A stretch of 64,000 nt of DNA from NCBI GenBank assembly GCA_020055645.1, contig CM034546.1:63550001-63614000 (forward strand), given 5' to 3'. Position 1 is the stretch's first letter. Each line of letters opens with the position of its first letter. The notes under the pieces were generated by a model. That model was not told where the DNA came from. It saw nothing but the letters and a program-made list of their open reading frames with translations, and ran no database searches. This document shows positions 22,755-33,731 of the stretch, piece after piece. The stretch is from Tomocerus qinae. Its lineage: Eukaryota > Arthropoda > Collembola > Entomobryomorpha > Tomoceridae. Position numbers and translations under genes: made by a program.

Positions 22755-23005
22755 CGATTCAAGGCCGTATTGAGGGGGGGCATTGGGGGCAGATGACCGC
22801 CCCCCCCCCCGAAATCCAAGACGAAAGAAAATTATTTCTCAAAATACCAGAAAATTTTATGCTATTTTGTGTTTTTTGGCTATTATTGACTCAATTTAGA
22901 AAAAATAAGCCAAAATTTTTCGCGCTTCTCGCGATTATGCCCAATATATATTGTCGTATTATATCATTGTCCCCTCCGAAATCGACTTCTCGAAATCGAA
23001 ATTTG
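22755..23005 (-). repeat. Dispersed repeat, inverted copy
   Basis: The reverse complement reads TCGATTTCGGAGGGGACAAT, then GAAGCGCGAAAAATTTTGGC, then CTTATTTT, paralleling 46140-46270 and 52590-52830. A run of G and then C (22777-22810) sits at its left. Confidence 0.65.
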
Positions 23006-23602
23006 CGGAGAAACTCAAGTGCAATTTAAATAATACAAACACAGACTTAAATTTCATACCACAAAATGCAAAGAAACTCGGTTTTACAGTTTTATTTCGT
23101 TTGTTCGCAGAAACTCGAAATTTTTGTTTTGGAATTTTATTTTTTAGAATGCAATAAGCATTGAAACTCGAAAAGAATTTTCAGACTCAGCCCCACTCTG
23201 TGCCCAATCAAATCATGAATTTCGGGTTGATTTTGTTTTAGATAAGATTCATTGCATACTGGTGTGCGAAGAGCCTGCCTCTTGAGCTACCCTTCTTTTC
23301 GATTTTCTGTTAGTCTAAACAATAAAAGCCATAATATAGTCATTATATACTTGTAGACCCTTATGATTTCATTTTAATTTGCCATACGGTTTATTAAATA
23401 GGTATTAAGAATTGCTTAATTCTTTTTACAAACAATTCAACGAAAATAATGACTACCAAAACGACTATAAAGTTAGGTCAATAATGAATATAAATGCAAT
23501 GAATATAATATAAAGTGAACATAAATTCAAAGTAGAATAACATTCTTGATTATGAAATTTATTAAGACAAGCAGAACTCTATCAATATTTATATTTTACT
23601 AG

Positions 23603-25474
23603 GTAACCAGAATTGAGGATGTTTCCAATTCAACTTGTCAATCGAATATGGAAGTTCAAAACAAGGAATCAGAAACCCTATGTTTAACGAAGGATTTAAA
23701 CATCCTTCTCCTTGGGGAGACAGGTGTAGGCAAATCTACATGGATAAATGGTTTCGTTAATTTCCTAAATAACGAAACTTTGCAAGAAGCAGAAAAAAAG
23801 GATTTAATCACATTAATTCCATCCACATTTACAGTATGTGACAAGAATTATACAGAGATAACTGTTTCGACAGGTAACGATTCCAACGAAGTACAATGTA
23901 CAGGGCAATCCGCAACGCAAGGGTGCAAAATATATAGTTTTCCTGTTACAGGCATAACTATTAAACTTATTGATACACCCGGCATTGGCGACACTAGAGG
24001 TGTAGAACAAGATAAAAAAAACTTCGATAATATCTTGACTACTTTGTCTTTGTTGCCTGAAATTCATGGAATATGCATTCTTCTTAAACCAAACAATGCA
24101 CGTCTAACCCTCATGTTTCGATTTTGTATTAAAGAGCTTTTGACGTATCTTCACAAAGATGCAAGTCAAAATATTATGTTTTGTTTCACCAACTCCCGTT
24201 CAACCTTCTACCGACCAGGAGATACATTGCCAGCTCTCAAAAAATTGCTTAGTGAAAACGACAGTGTGAACATTCCAATTGATCCAACCACAATATACTG
24301 TTTCGATAGCGAGGCATATCGATTCTTAGCTGCTGTCAAGAACAAGACACCACCTGTTCCATTTACACAAGATGAGAGAGAAAATTTCGCAAAAAGTTGG
24401 GAAAAATCTATCGAGGAGACGCTGAGAATGTTGTTACATATAAACAGCCTTAAGCCACACGCAACACAAAGTACGTTGAACCTCAATCATGCACGCCAAA
24501 TAGTACTTAAACTTTCCCGTCCTCTAGCTGAAACAACTAAAAATATTCAGATTAAAAAAGCAGTCATCCAAACACAGTTGGAAGAAATTATGGCCACAAA
24601 TGAGAGCATAAAAGATTTAGAAAAAAAGGTTAAGTACAACAAATCTCGTGTGGAAATTACGAAACTTGAGTACCCAAAAACCGTATGTACAAATAGTGCA
24701 TGCACTGAAGTGTACGGTGATGATACGATGAAACAAATAAGATTCAGTACAGTATGCCATGAAGCTTGTTCATTAGATAATGTCACAGCGGATGCAACTG
24801 AAGACGACATAGTGAAGAATTGTGGGGCCATGGATGAAAATGATTTCTGTAAAAACTGTAAACATTACTACAAAGACCATGCGCACTACTATTATGATTC
24901 GAATATGATAACGGAACAAGTTGTAAACCATTCTGTACAGGAAATGTTGGCAACAAATTGCGATGCAGCTGAGGTGAAGAAAAAACTTATTGAAGACCTC
25001 CAGAAGATAATTAAGGAATATGATTGCGAATTGGAGGAAATTCAAACAGTATCTGCAAAATTTTCATGCTTTCTAAAGACGAATGCAATAACTCCATACA
25101 ATGATGCCTTGCTCGACTATATAGATCATTTAATTCGAGTAGAGCAGAATAAAATCCCTCATGGAGGAAGCACTGCATTACTAGAATCAATGATAATCAG
25201 CAAAAATTCTTACGAAAAGGAGATAAAAGTGCTGGAAGCCAAGATTAGCAGCAACGATGCAGATGTCATATTGAAACCAACTGAAATTGACGATGTTGTA
25301 ACAAATCTAACTCAGCTAAAACACAATGGTAAGGATTTACATAAAGCTTTTGAATGTGTAAATGAGACAAAGCAAAAATCGTTTATGAAAAACCTGATGG
25401 TATCGGTTAAAAGTGTGCCTCGAATTGCAGGAGAGGCATTAGCTTCACTTTTTAGGAAATTTAAACCATTTTGA
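23603..25474 (+). CDS. AIG1/GIMAP-like GTPase, exon 2 (G domain and Cys/His-rich region)
   Basis: This exon follows TTTTACTAG and stays open for 623 codons; an internal ATG at 23648 would give a 608-residue protein by itself. In 608-residue numbering, the P-loop is GETGVGKST (23-31), the Mg-binding DTPGIGD follows at 109-115, and TNSR near 181 occupies the G4 position. These place it with AIG1-type, septin-like P-loop GTPases. After the G domain come long helices, then a Cys/His-rich stretch (about 345-420: CTNSACTEV, CHEAC, CGAM, CKNCKHYYKDHAHYY), probably zinc-binding, and a C-terminal coiled-coil region. This architecture is known in invertebrate immune-related GTPase families, but its function here is inferred only. 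The frame is intact, with no stop or shift. An ATTAAA at about 25493 could be the poly(A) signal. Confidence 0.85.
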   Translation, partial: VTRIEDVSNSTCQSNMEVQNKESETLCLTKDLNILLLGETGVGKSTWINGFVNFLNNETLQEAEKKDLITLIPSTFTVCDKNYTEITVSTGNDSNEVQCTGQSATQGCKIYSFPVTGITIKLIDTPGIGDTRGVEQDKKNFDNILTTLSLLPEIHGICILLKPNNARLTLMFRFCIKELLTYLHKDASQNIMFCFTNSRSTFYRPGDTLPALKKLLSENDSVNIPIDPTTIYCFDSEAYRFLAAVKNKTPPVPFTQDERENFAKSWEKSIEETLRMLLHINSLKPHATQSTLNLNHARQIVLKLSRPLAETTKNIQIKKAVIQTQLEEIMATNESIKDLEKKVKYNKSRVEITKLEYPKTVCTNSACTEVYGDDTMKQIRFSTVCHEACSLDNVTADATEDDIVKNCGAMDENDFCKNCKHYYKDHAHYYYDSNMITEQVVNHSVQEMLATNCDAAEVKKKLIEDLQKIIKEYDCELEEIQTVSAKFSCFLKTNAITPYNDALLDYIDHLIRVEQNKIPHGGSTALLESMIISKNSYEKEIKVLEAKISSNDADVILKPTEIDDVVTNLTQLKHNGKDLHKAFECVNETKQKSFMKNLMVSVKSVPRIAGEALASLFRKFKPF

Positions 25475-26145
25475 AATGGTTAGAATATTTGAAATTAAAG
25501 GGATTATTAGTAGTGTTTTTGGTGTATTAGCTAATGTACTCTATTTCAACAATAGAAAAAGTAAGTAAAGACAGAGTGGAAGTTTACTTTCACTCTGTGT
25601 CATAACTTTTGTGGTAGAAATTCCCGCAAAAATTTGCAGATATACTTATAGATTATTGAGTTTATGTATATATAATAATGTTCGCCGGTATATCTTCCAG
25701 TAAAAGCAAAATATTTCGCTAGATAATTCCCGTTTAAAAAATGGATGCAAGTATTATAAAAGTAATTCTAATGACCTTTTCTTTATAACCATCTTTTCAA
25801 ACTCTTATAGAAAAGTGGTAGGTTACTCGTTTCTAAATTTTTAATAGTAATATTAATGGTTCCGGCTGAAATAAATCTTCAGAATTTGATTAATGGCTAT
25901 TAGACTTATTACTGCAACTGTATAATATTATTGGCAGCCTTTCGAAAAGACTAAAATGCAGTCAGTTTGCAAGTTAGGTTAGTAACTGCAAGTAATGAGT
26001 AATGATAGAAGTTATCTATTTTAAATGTTACACCATCTTTCTAGGGTGTTCATTTTATATAATTACACAATATCGCTATAATGCTTAATAGCGTGTTAGT
26101 TAAATTGTATTGTAATCCATTATTCTAATGCATTCGTTATCAGTA
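25475..26145. other. 3' flank of the AIG1-like gene, non-coding
   Basis: Holds the candidate ATTAAA poly(A) signal near 25493 and AT-rich sequence. No other gene or repeat recognised. Confidence 0.5.
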
Positions 26146-26149
26146 GATG

Positions 26150-26560
26150 GCATTTAAAGTTTAACAATTTATTAGGTTTTAAAGTATTAGTTTAACAATT
26201 TAGGTTATTGTAAAGTATTAATTAAACAATTTATGTCATCGTGAAGTATTAGTTAAACAATTTGTGGTGTTTCGAATTATTAGTTTAACAATTTATGGTG
26301 TTTTAAAGTACTAGTTTGCCAATTTATGGTGTTTTAAAGTAGTAGTTTGCCAATTTATGGTGTCTTAAAGTAATAGTTTGTCAATTTATGGTGTTTTAAA
26401 GCAATAGTTTAACAATTTATGGTGTTAGAAGTATAAATTTAACAATTTGAGGTGTTTCAAGGTATCAGTTTAACAATTTTTGGCGTTTTAAAATACAAGT
26501 TCGACAACTTATAGTGTTTGAAAGTACCAGTTTAGCAAATTATGTTGTTTATAATTATGG
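26150..26560. repeat. Minisatellite of about 31-33 bp
   Basis: About thirteen diverged units of AGTTTAACAATTTATGGTGT then TTTAAAGTAAT. Divergence increases toward both ends. No coding value. Confidence 0.85.
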
Positions 26561-26999
26561 GGTAGTTTAACATTTATTCCAATGTCACAGAAGTTTAATG
26601 GGAAAAACTACTGCTAAAATATATAAAAATAGTTAATAAAATAATGTAAAAAAGTAAAAAAAGTTATAACAAATGGGAAAGTAAAATAAACTGCTTGCAA
26701 ATGGTACTATACGTAAAATAAAATAATTATATCGTTATTTTGCCTTTTTGTCTGAACGTCCACCGTTACATTAGCACCTATAGGTGAAATGGCATTACAT
26801 TTTAAATCCGTTTTTAGAAGATGAAAACGTTTGACACACCTCTATATGAAAAATTTTCGATTAAACCGAGAATTTTTTAAATATTGATACTGCAAACTCA
26901 CTACCAACAATTCGCTAACTTTAATGGCATTATTCCATCGACAGCGTCATGCATAGTTCTGAAGTTGGTAATTTGTCCCTATTATTGTGGTGTTGCATT
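26561..26999. other. AT-rich spacer
   Basis: No gene or repeat recognised before the inverted-repeat element begins at 27000. Confidence 0.5.
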
Positions 27000-27564
27000 G
27001 GATATGGCACAAAGTGAGTTCCCCGTGGGCTCCGAGGGAATATTCTCATATTCATATACAATGTTGACACTTGTATGGAGGTCAAAAGTGAAACTGGATT
27101 TGCTCTGAATGTTGTCCCTTTACGAGATAAACGGGGTCAAAGTTCGACATGTCATTTCCTCACAACCCCCCTACGTGTAGCATATCGATCGAAAGGGCTT
27201 AATCCCCTGGTTCCAAAAATACCATATACTTGATATCTGTGATCAAGGGGTAAAGATCTATGAACTAAAAAGGAATAACTAGAGGTTTATTGACCAGAAC
27301 TGGAATTGCATTATATAGGTGTTGAGCGTGTCCGGCGAGATGGCCCCATGGAAACTGGCCCCCAGGACACCTGGCCCCATGGCAAGTGGCCCTATGGATA
27401 GCTGGCACCAAGTGGGAGGAGCTTCCGTGTATAGTCCAAGCTTATCAATGAGCTCGTTAACTTCCATCAATCCCTTTCCCAATCAATGTACTGGCCCTCA
27501 GAAGGGCCATCACATACATACCACACTGGGCATTGCTTTATATTGTTTGAGACATGCTAGTAAG

Positions 27565-27885
27565 AGGGCCCTAAGAGAGGGCGGAGCATAGCTTCCAAAG
27601 TACCTACCATATCTATGTTAAATATGCGAATTTCAATTAGCTATAACGCGAGCATCTCCGGTCGTCTCCTCTTCTAACTTACATATGTTGTCAATTTCGA
27701 CGAGACGGTTCTAACTATGTATATATCATCGCGTTGCGCCGAATTGACATACATTAAAAACCAATTGGAAATATTTAAGTAGAAAATTGCGTTGTTAAGC
27801 TCGAGCGGGAATTGAAACGTTCTGTACTCTGCTGTGTAGTGTTAAATGTCACTACTTCCCTACTTTGAATTCCCTATGTGCATAC
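27565..27885 (+). repeat. Dispersed repeat, second copy of 9590-9885
   Basis: Shares phrases in the same order with 9590-9885, including GGCGGAG.....AGCT, CTTCTAACTTACA, GCGTTGCG, GACATACAT and AAGTAGAAAATTGC. It sits in the loop of the inverted-repeat element, immediately before the tandem array. Confidence 0.7.
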
Positions 27886-27894
27886 TACGACCTA

Positions 27895-28215
27895 TATTAA
27901 ATCCCCATGCTAAGTCCCATGTTAAATCCCAATGGTTAGTCCCATGTTAAATCCCCATGCTAAGCCCCATGTTAAATCCCCATGCTAAGTCCCATGTTAA
28001 ATCCCCATGCTAAGTCCCATGTTAAATCCCCATGCTAAGTCCCATGTTAAATCCCCATACTAAGTCCCATGTTAAATCCCCATGCTAAGTCCCATGTTAA
28101 ATCCCCATGCTAAGTCCCATGCTAAATCCCCATGTTAAGTCCCATGTTAAATCCCCATGCTAAGTCCCATGTTAAATCCCCATGCTAAGTCCCATGTTAA
28201 ATCCCCATGCTAAGT
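27895..28215. repeat. 25-bp tandem array, forward
   Basis: About thirteen units of CCATGTTAAATCCCCATGC then TAAGTC. Occasional swaps of GTTAA and GCTAA. The mirrored array follows at 28294-28672. Confidence 0.9.
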
Positions 28216-28221
28216 CCCATC

Positions 28222-28293
28222 CTAAGCCCTAACCTAATTTAACCTAACCCTAACCTAACCTAACCTAACCCAACCTAACCTAACCTAACCTAT
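28222..28293. repeat. Interstitial CCTAA (arthropod telomere-type) repeats
   Basis: About a dozen CCTAA units, some degenerate, lie at the centre between the two mirrored 25-bp arrays. CCTAA is the complement of TTAGG, the common arthropod telomere unit. The run is short and imperfect, and similar AACCTAACCT strings occur at 53700-54200 and 56880-56970, so it may be simply a common simple repeat. Confidence 0.7.
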
Positions 28294-28672
28294 CCATTGG
28301 GACTTAACATGGGACTTAGCATGGCACTTAGCATGGGACGGACTTAGCACGGGACTTAGCACGGGACTTAGCATGGGACTTAGCACGGGACTTAGCATGG
28401 GACTTAGCATGGGGATTTAACATGGGACTTAGCATGGGGATTTAACATGGGACTTAGCATGGGGATTTAACATAGGACTTTGCATGGGGATTTAACATGG
28501 GACTTAGCATGGGGATTTAACATGGGACTTAGCATGGGGATTTAACATGGGACTTAGCATGGGGATTTAACATGGGACTTAGCATGGGGATTTAACATGG
28601 GACTTAGCATGGGGATTTAACATGGGACTTAGCATGGGGATTTAACATGGGACTTAGCATGGGGATTTAACA
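28294..28672. repeat. 25-bp tandem array, reverse
   Basis: About fourteen units of GACTTAGCATGGGGATTTAA then CATGG, the reverse complement of the array at 27895-28215. The stretch nearest the centre is a variant lacking the GGGGATTTAA half. Confidence 0.9.
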
Positions 28673-29208
28673 TAGGAGACGGTTATAGTATGTATGTGAT
28701 GGCCCTTCTGAGGGCCAGTACATTGATTGGGAAAGGGATTGATGGAAGTTAACGAGCTCATCGATAAGCTCGGACTATACACGGAAGCTCCTCCCACTTG
28801 GTGCCAGCTATCCATAGGGCCACTTGCCATGGGGCCAGGTGTCCGGGGGGCCAGTTTCCATGGGGCCATCTCGCCGGACACGGTCAATACCTATATAATG
28901 CAATTCCAGTTCTGGTCAATCAACCTCTAGTTATTCCTTTTTAGTTCATAGATCTTTACCCCTTGATCACAGATATCAAGTATATGGTATTTTTGGAACC
29001 AGGAGATTAAGCCCTTTCGATTGATATGCTACACGTAGGGGGTTGTGAGGAAATGACATGTCGACCTTTGACCCCGTTTATCTCGTAAAGGGACAACATT
29101 CAGAGCAAATCCAGTTTCACTTTTGACCTCCATACAAGTGTCAACATTGTACATGAATATGAGAATATTCCCTCGGAGCCCACGGGGAACTCACTTTGTG
29201 CCATATCC

Positions 29209-29739
29209 TTTGCAGAGAATTGCAGTTTACTAAGTACTAGGAGAGATTTCATCAACAGCATTGTAGTAAATATAAATTTGCATTTTTGCAAAATACATCG
29301 AGATTATCGGTGTCTTTATTTATTGTCTTTTTTGAATTCATAATCTGCCTTTGTTTACTTTTAAGTAATAAATGAGCGATTATTTGGCAATACTTATAGC
29401 TATATCTTTAGTGTTATACAATTGTACAGAATTTTATAGCCTGGTATTGATAAGGATGTATTTAGTAACTAGCATTTTTCAGCGGCTACAAATAGCAATC
29501 AGATTCATGGTTGTGATGTACTGTAAATTCTAGTCCACTACCATGGTCAATGATCCTTCGACTTGGGCAAACCTTTTTTCACAGCGCCAATATGTTGCAT
29601 CTTTTTTTGATACGTAGAACTATGGTGTAGGACCAGCCCTTGAACACCACCACTTAAATGAGATTTGCATTTTACGATAATGTTAATGAAAGTTTACAAT
29701 TTTTCAAAGCCAAAGAAGAAGGCCAACCGTTGGAAACGT
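29209..29739. other. Non-coding spacer
   Basis: No gene or repeat structure recognised. Confidence 0.5.
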
Positions 29740-30000
29740 AACGAATTATGCGAAACTTCGTAATTTAGAAATCACAGGAATATTTTCTCTGATTTCCAGA
29801 GCAATAAAATCAATTTGTTCGTTAACCGTAGAATAATCAAAGAGAGGCAAACGAGACAACACATATACATTACCATCACTCATGGAATGACGATAATCAA
29901 TGTCATACTGGAACTGGCTGAGAAATACGTTCCACCCTAAACGAGTTACCACCAAGGGAGGTAATTCCCCATTATTGTCAAAAATGCAACTGAGGTTTAT
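29740..30000 (-). mobile_element. Ty3/gypsy pol fragment (RNase H end)
   Basis: The minus strand reads IFDNNGELPPLVVTRLGWN, then VFLSQFQYDIDYRHSMSDGN, then VYVLSRLPLF. This is the end of the gypsy RT/RNase H block, whose consensus is xxRLxRWxxxLSxYxYxIxYRxGxxNxxADxLSRLP. The usual N-A-D before LSRLP is altered to N-V-Y-V, so it is decayed. No LTRs, protease or integrase were found nearby. Confidence 0.7.
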
Positions 30001-30339
30001 GATTGGTGACCAACATCATCTACGGCCACATAAATAAGGTTTACCAGATTTTCTTCAATGAATTTAAGTACCTAATTATCAAAAGCCATTTACCAACCAT
30101 ATCAGAAAGTCAAGACAATGTGGTATGTTTTAAATTTGGAATAGAAAGGTTAGATTTTCGAAGATATACTTTGCTCAATGGGTGGAGGGCAGAGTGAGCC
30201 GTTTGTACATCTATACCTGCTCCGCACATCTTGCCGTTTTTTATTAGTAAATACTGATTATTTTGTGTTGAAACTTTATACACCTAATTCCCTAAACATC
30301 CTTTCTCTGTTTTGTGAAATTATACCAATAGAAAAGTTT

Positions 30340-31744
30340 ACCAAAATCGTATAAAATTGATGCAGGACATTTATAAAAAAGCTTTTATGGTTGTAAGAAC
30401 ATATGAGGGAAACCCAATTAAAGTTACACAGGGCGTTTTGCAGGGTGAGTTGACCTCGTCCCTGCTATTTAGTTTATATATCTTTGACCTGGAAAACGTA
30501 ATGAATGATTGTCCACTTTCTAAACTAGACATTGGCCAAGATAAAGGGTTGCATTTATTGATGTATGCCGACGATTTGGTTTTATTATCCCCCACCCCCA
30601 GATCTATACTACTGAAACTTAATCTCCTAAACCGTTACTGTAATGAAAGGAAATTAAATGTTAATGTTAATAAAACAAAAATTATGATCTTTAACAGAAC
30701 AGCCAAACTATGTACCAAGTACAAATTCTTCTACGAGAACCAAGAAATTGAAGTGGTAAGAGAGTTTGTTTACCTTGGTGTTCTCTTTTCTATGTCCGGT
30801 CTATCCCAAAGAACGGCGATTGATTTCAAAAAAGGGCGTTATCTCGCATAGGAGTAGTGTGGAACATAATTTTGAGATCAAAAATAGACAGCTGGTTTTC
30901 TCGCATAAAATTTTTTGACGCTATTACCCAATATGCCCTACTCTACTCTAGCTCAGTATGGGGTCTCAATCACCCGGATGTATTGGAAAGTGTGCAACTA
31001 AATTTTTTCAAAAGACTCCTTAAATTGCCAAAAATAACTATGCGATAAGACGCGAAACTGGCCGAACAAAACTAATTGTACATGTTTTTGAATAGGCAAT
31101 CAGGCTTTGGATTAAGATTTTCCATGAATCCAAATCGGTATACTAGGTTTATTTTTAATACCCTTTATATTTTTGAACGCATATACAGCACGGTTCAAAA
31201 GCGTAGTTAATCTTCGTTAAGGAGTACTATAGAGTCGATTGGATTTGGTTATGTTTGGCATTCGCAGTCACAAGATATAGCTGAGAATAATATTAATGCT
31301 ATGTTATTACGAATGGTAGATATTGAATACCAAAAAGATCAGGAGAGGAAAAGGTTTTAGCTCATTGAGTAACAATGATTCTATCATGTGTGAAAAATAC
31401 CTGTGTCGGCGAATGCCAATTGAAAAACTCGCCTATTGTGTCAAGTAAGACTACTTAATAGCTATGACACGCGTATAATACTCAATAACATTAAATATGA
31501 TTTATACACGAATGAATCATGTACAGTATGTAGAAACGATGAAAATGAGAATAAAACATTATATCATTTCGAGTGTAATTGTATAATTTATTCATCCCTT
31601 AGAGCCCACTACTGGGGGAAAAACGCGCTGACTTATAGTAATTATTCAATTCTGTTTGACGTTAGTAACAGAAAAGATATCACTGATGTGTATAACTATT
31701 TCTCCTGTGCACTTAAACTACGAGCGTGGGTGCAAAATGAATGA
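30340..31744 (+). mobile_element. LINE-C fragment: RT core to C-terminus, frameshifted
   Basis: From 30357 the frame contains QDIYKKAFMVVRTYEGNP, then TQGVLQGELTSSLLFSLYIF (RT motif B region), MYADDLVLL (the catalytic YADD) and a FVYLGVLFS segment. A stop at 30851 and a frame change lead to IKFFDAITQYALLYSSSVWG and FFKRLLKLP (30857-31048). After further decay, a C-terminal frame (31436-31744) carries CTVCRNDENENKTLYHFECN. The whole matches the pieces at 11890-12710 and 7955-8275. At least two disabling changes make it a pseudogene. No endonuclease lies upstream, so it is 5'-truncated at about 30340, next to the gypsy fragment. Confidence 0.8.
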
Positions 31745-32400
31745 TTTGTTAAGAGATGTATTATTATTGTTTAGCCAATCCATAGCACTTTAAGGTTCGA
31801 TCAGTTCATAGTTTTTCTTTTCACTTCTATGGATACCATACTAATTTACTGACAATCTAACACATTGGTTTGTAATAAGTTCATTTAAGACGAAATCCAG
31901 CCATTTCATTGCCGGGGCTAACTGTCACGTGTCACAGATTTAATTAAAACTAAAGGCATGCATTGCTATAATATAGCTAGCTACATTGACAAAAGGTTTT
32001 TGTTTTTCAAGCACTCAGGCAATAGGAAACCCGCCTACAAGAAATTCAGATTTTTTGAATTATAAGATTAAAGCTAACAAAAGTTAATGTTTTTATTGCT
32101 GAATTAATTTTTTGGATGTATATACCACAAGTTTTGTTTAAAAAGCAGTTTTGAAAAATTCGTTGATTTAATTTTTAAAAATGTTTTTCAATTTTGTGCC
32201 ACCGAAATGACGATTTCTTGGCCGAAAGTTAAACTTTTGACAATTGAATCGGGTAGAACACCTTTGATATTGATATAGTTGGATCAAGAAAAAGTTTGAC
32301 AATCGGCCAAGTGAACTGTTAAAAAAGACAATGAAAATTTGAGTATAGGTATAGCATGGATCCAAGGATACAATATGTATACATTCTATCCTTGGCTGAT
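31745..32400. other. Non-coding spacer
   Basis: AT-rich. No supported frame or repeat. Confidence 0.5.
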
Positions 32401-32407
32401 TCACCCC

Positions 32408-33316
32408 CAAATTGTCAACCCCTAAATGTCAACAGGAAAAAAACTTTTTACCAACACGGTTTTCCTTTTTGTCAACACAGCATTCTCTTTTTGTCAACAA
32501 AATGTTTGTTATGTTTATTCTGTAGGTTAGAAGTATGTTTGCATACAGGTATGTGTAATATTATTGCAAAAAAATAAGTTAATCAGTCAACTGGCAATGT
32601 CAAGTATTAAGCAAGATTAAGAATAAAAAAATGTATAAGTGAAATAGAATCCGTATATAAATCACAATTTTCTCGGGATTTTCCATTGCTAATTTTTTGG
32701 TTTCTCCAAAACACAATTTTTTTGCAACTTGACTATAATTTGGGTCATGGGAAGAATGTCTACCATCTACCCAGCCTTTGATTCCATCCACGAATTGTCC
32801 ATTTTCTTCAACGACGACTGCACTGCAAATTTCCGTTTCGGTACAAGACCAGTACCTTTAATGTGGTCTTTGGGTCCGTAAACTGTAGACATAACCGTTT
32901 CTGGCAAGTTGCTGAGTAACTTTATTCTTCGTTTTTGAAGTGAATAAAGTACAATATGATGCCATTTTCCCTAAAAATACTTGCAAGCAAGGGACTCTGT
33001 TCTGCACAGCTCAAATGGACAAGAACAAATAAAGTTCAAACACCTTACCTTAAATTTATATATCTGACAATGCATAAAATGGTATTCTACACAGAGTATC
33101 AGAGCACAGGCAGTCTATTCTACTCCATCTATCTACTCAGATGTCTGTGTGCCACGATTCCTAAAGCTCCTGTAAAACATACACTATAAGGATCTTATAT
33201 ATACTATAACTTGTTGACAAAAAGGGAGTTTCGTGTTGACAAAAAGGTGTTGAAAAAAAATCTGCCAATAATTGTGTTGACAAAAGGGGGTTGACAAAAA
33301 GGTGTTGACAATTTGG
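32408..33316. mobile_element. Inverted-repeat element with TTGTCAACA subterminal repeats
   Basis: CCCAAATTGTCAACCCC at the left end faces GTTGACAATTTGGGG at the right end. Multiple TTTTTGTCAACA copies follow the left end (32405-32500), and the reversed TGTTGACAAAAAG copies precede the right end (33210-33310). Such repeated subterminal motifs are typical of DNA transposons with transposase-binding sites. A FLYWCH-like finger relic lies inside on the minus strand. No target duplication was recognised. Confidence 0.6.
32640..32900 (-). pseudogene. Degraded FLYWCH-type zinc finger
   Basis: The minus strand reads YVYSLRTQRPH, a stop, then RYWSCTETEICSAVVVEENG, then QFVDGIKGWVDGRHSSHDPN. The pattern (hydrophobic)Y-x-L ... 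YWxC ... C-x-A ... HxHxP is that of FLYWCH domains, with the final H-x-H lengthened to HSSH. FLYWCH fingers accompany some MULE-type transposases and also insect host genes, so this may be a transposon remnant or a captured exon. The in-frame stop and altered spacing argue against function. Confidence 0.5.
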
Positions 33317-33731
33317 GGTTCTCCCCCTTGGCTACATGTTATAACCAAGCTTGTTTGAACTTCCAGGGAAAAACAAGTTACTCTTAGTCAAAAGTGTGCT
33401 TACCGCAGGAGCGCGGCTAATGGGGACCATTCATTTGGATTGGGTCTTAATTGATATAGCATTAATGAAACAATTCAATTTTGATTGTGATTCTCTCTCG
33501 GAACTGTACCCTATATCTATTTACTGATTTTACTGCGCCACTTGTGTATGAGCAGTGTAATTCGTCTTACAATAAAAAATCTAACTCCCTGTTTATGTAT
33601 GAATAGGTTGCTGTGAATATGGGGGTCGCCGTGATTTATAGTTGTACAGTTAATGTACTTAATATTAGAAATATTATAATTATAAATTTCTAGATAAAAA
33701 TTAAATTCTTATTTGGATACAATATATATAT

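Larger units (their letters stand above)
21054..23602 (+). other. Intron of the AIG1-like gene
   Basis: It begins GTATGT and ends TTTTACTAG, both consensus. It carries mobile relics: a palindromic element at 22330-22595 and a dispersed repeat at 22755-23005. It also has a small duplication of TTTAAAGCTTTAACAA near 21625-21655. The short frames at 22003-22351 and 22673-23157 have no domains. Confidence 0.65.
27000..29208. mobile_element. Large inverted-repeat (foldback-like) element, 2.2 kb
   Basis: Arms of about 520 bp, 27000-27521 and 28687-29208, are near-perfect reverse complements starting GGATATGGCACAAAGTGAG. Small open frames inside both arms are mirror copies of each other and show no domain. 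The loop holds a dispersed repeat copy (27565-27885), a 25-bp tandem array, a CCTAA-rich centre, and the same 25-bp array in reverse orientation. Long arms with internal tandem repeats recall foldback-type transposons. A TTGCA on each side (left near 26992, right near 29210) could be a target duplication but leaves imperfect termini. Confidence 0.75.

Noticed and set aside
27279-27591. Facing frames inside the 27-29 kb arms (67-90 codons)
   Set aside because: They appear twice only because the arms are inverted copies; no domain is visible and the CCATGG/GGCCC-rich phrase is itself a small repeat.
28222-28293. A true telomere
   Set aside because: Only about a dozen imperfect CCTAA units, internal to a palindrome and followed by more unique sequence; at most an interstitial remnant.
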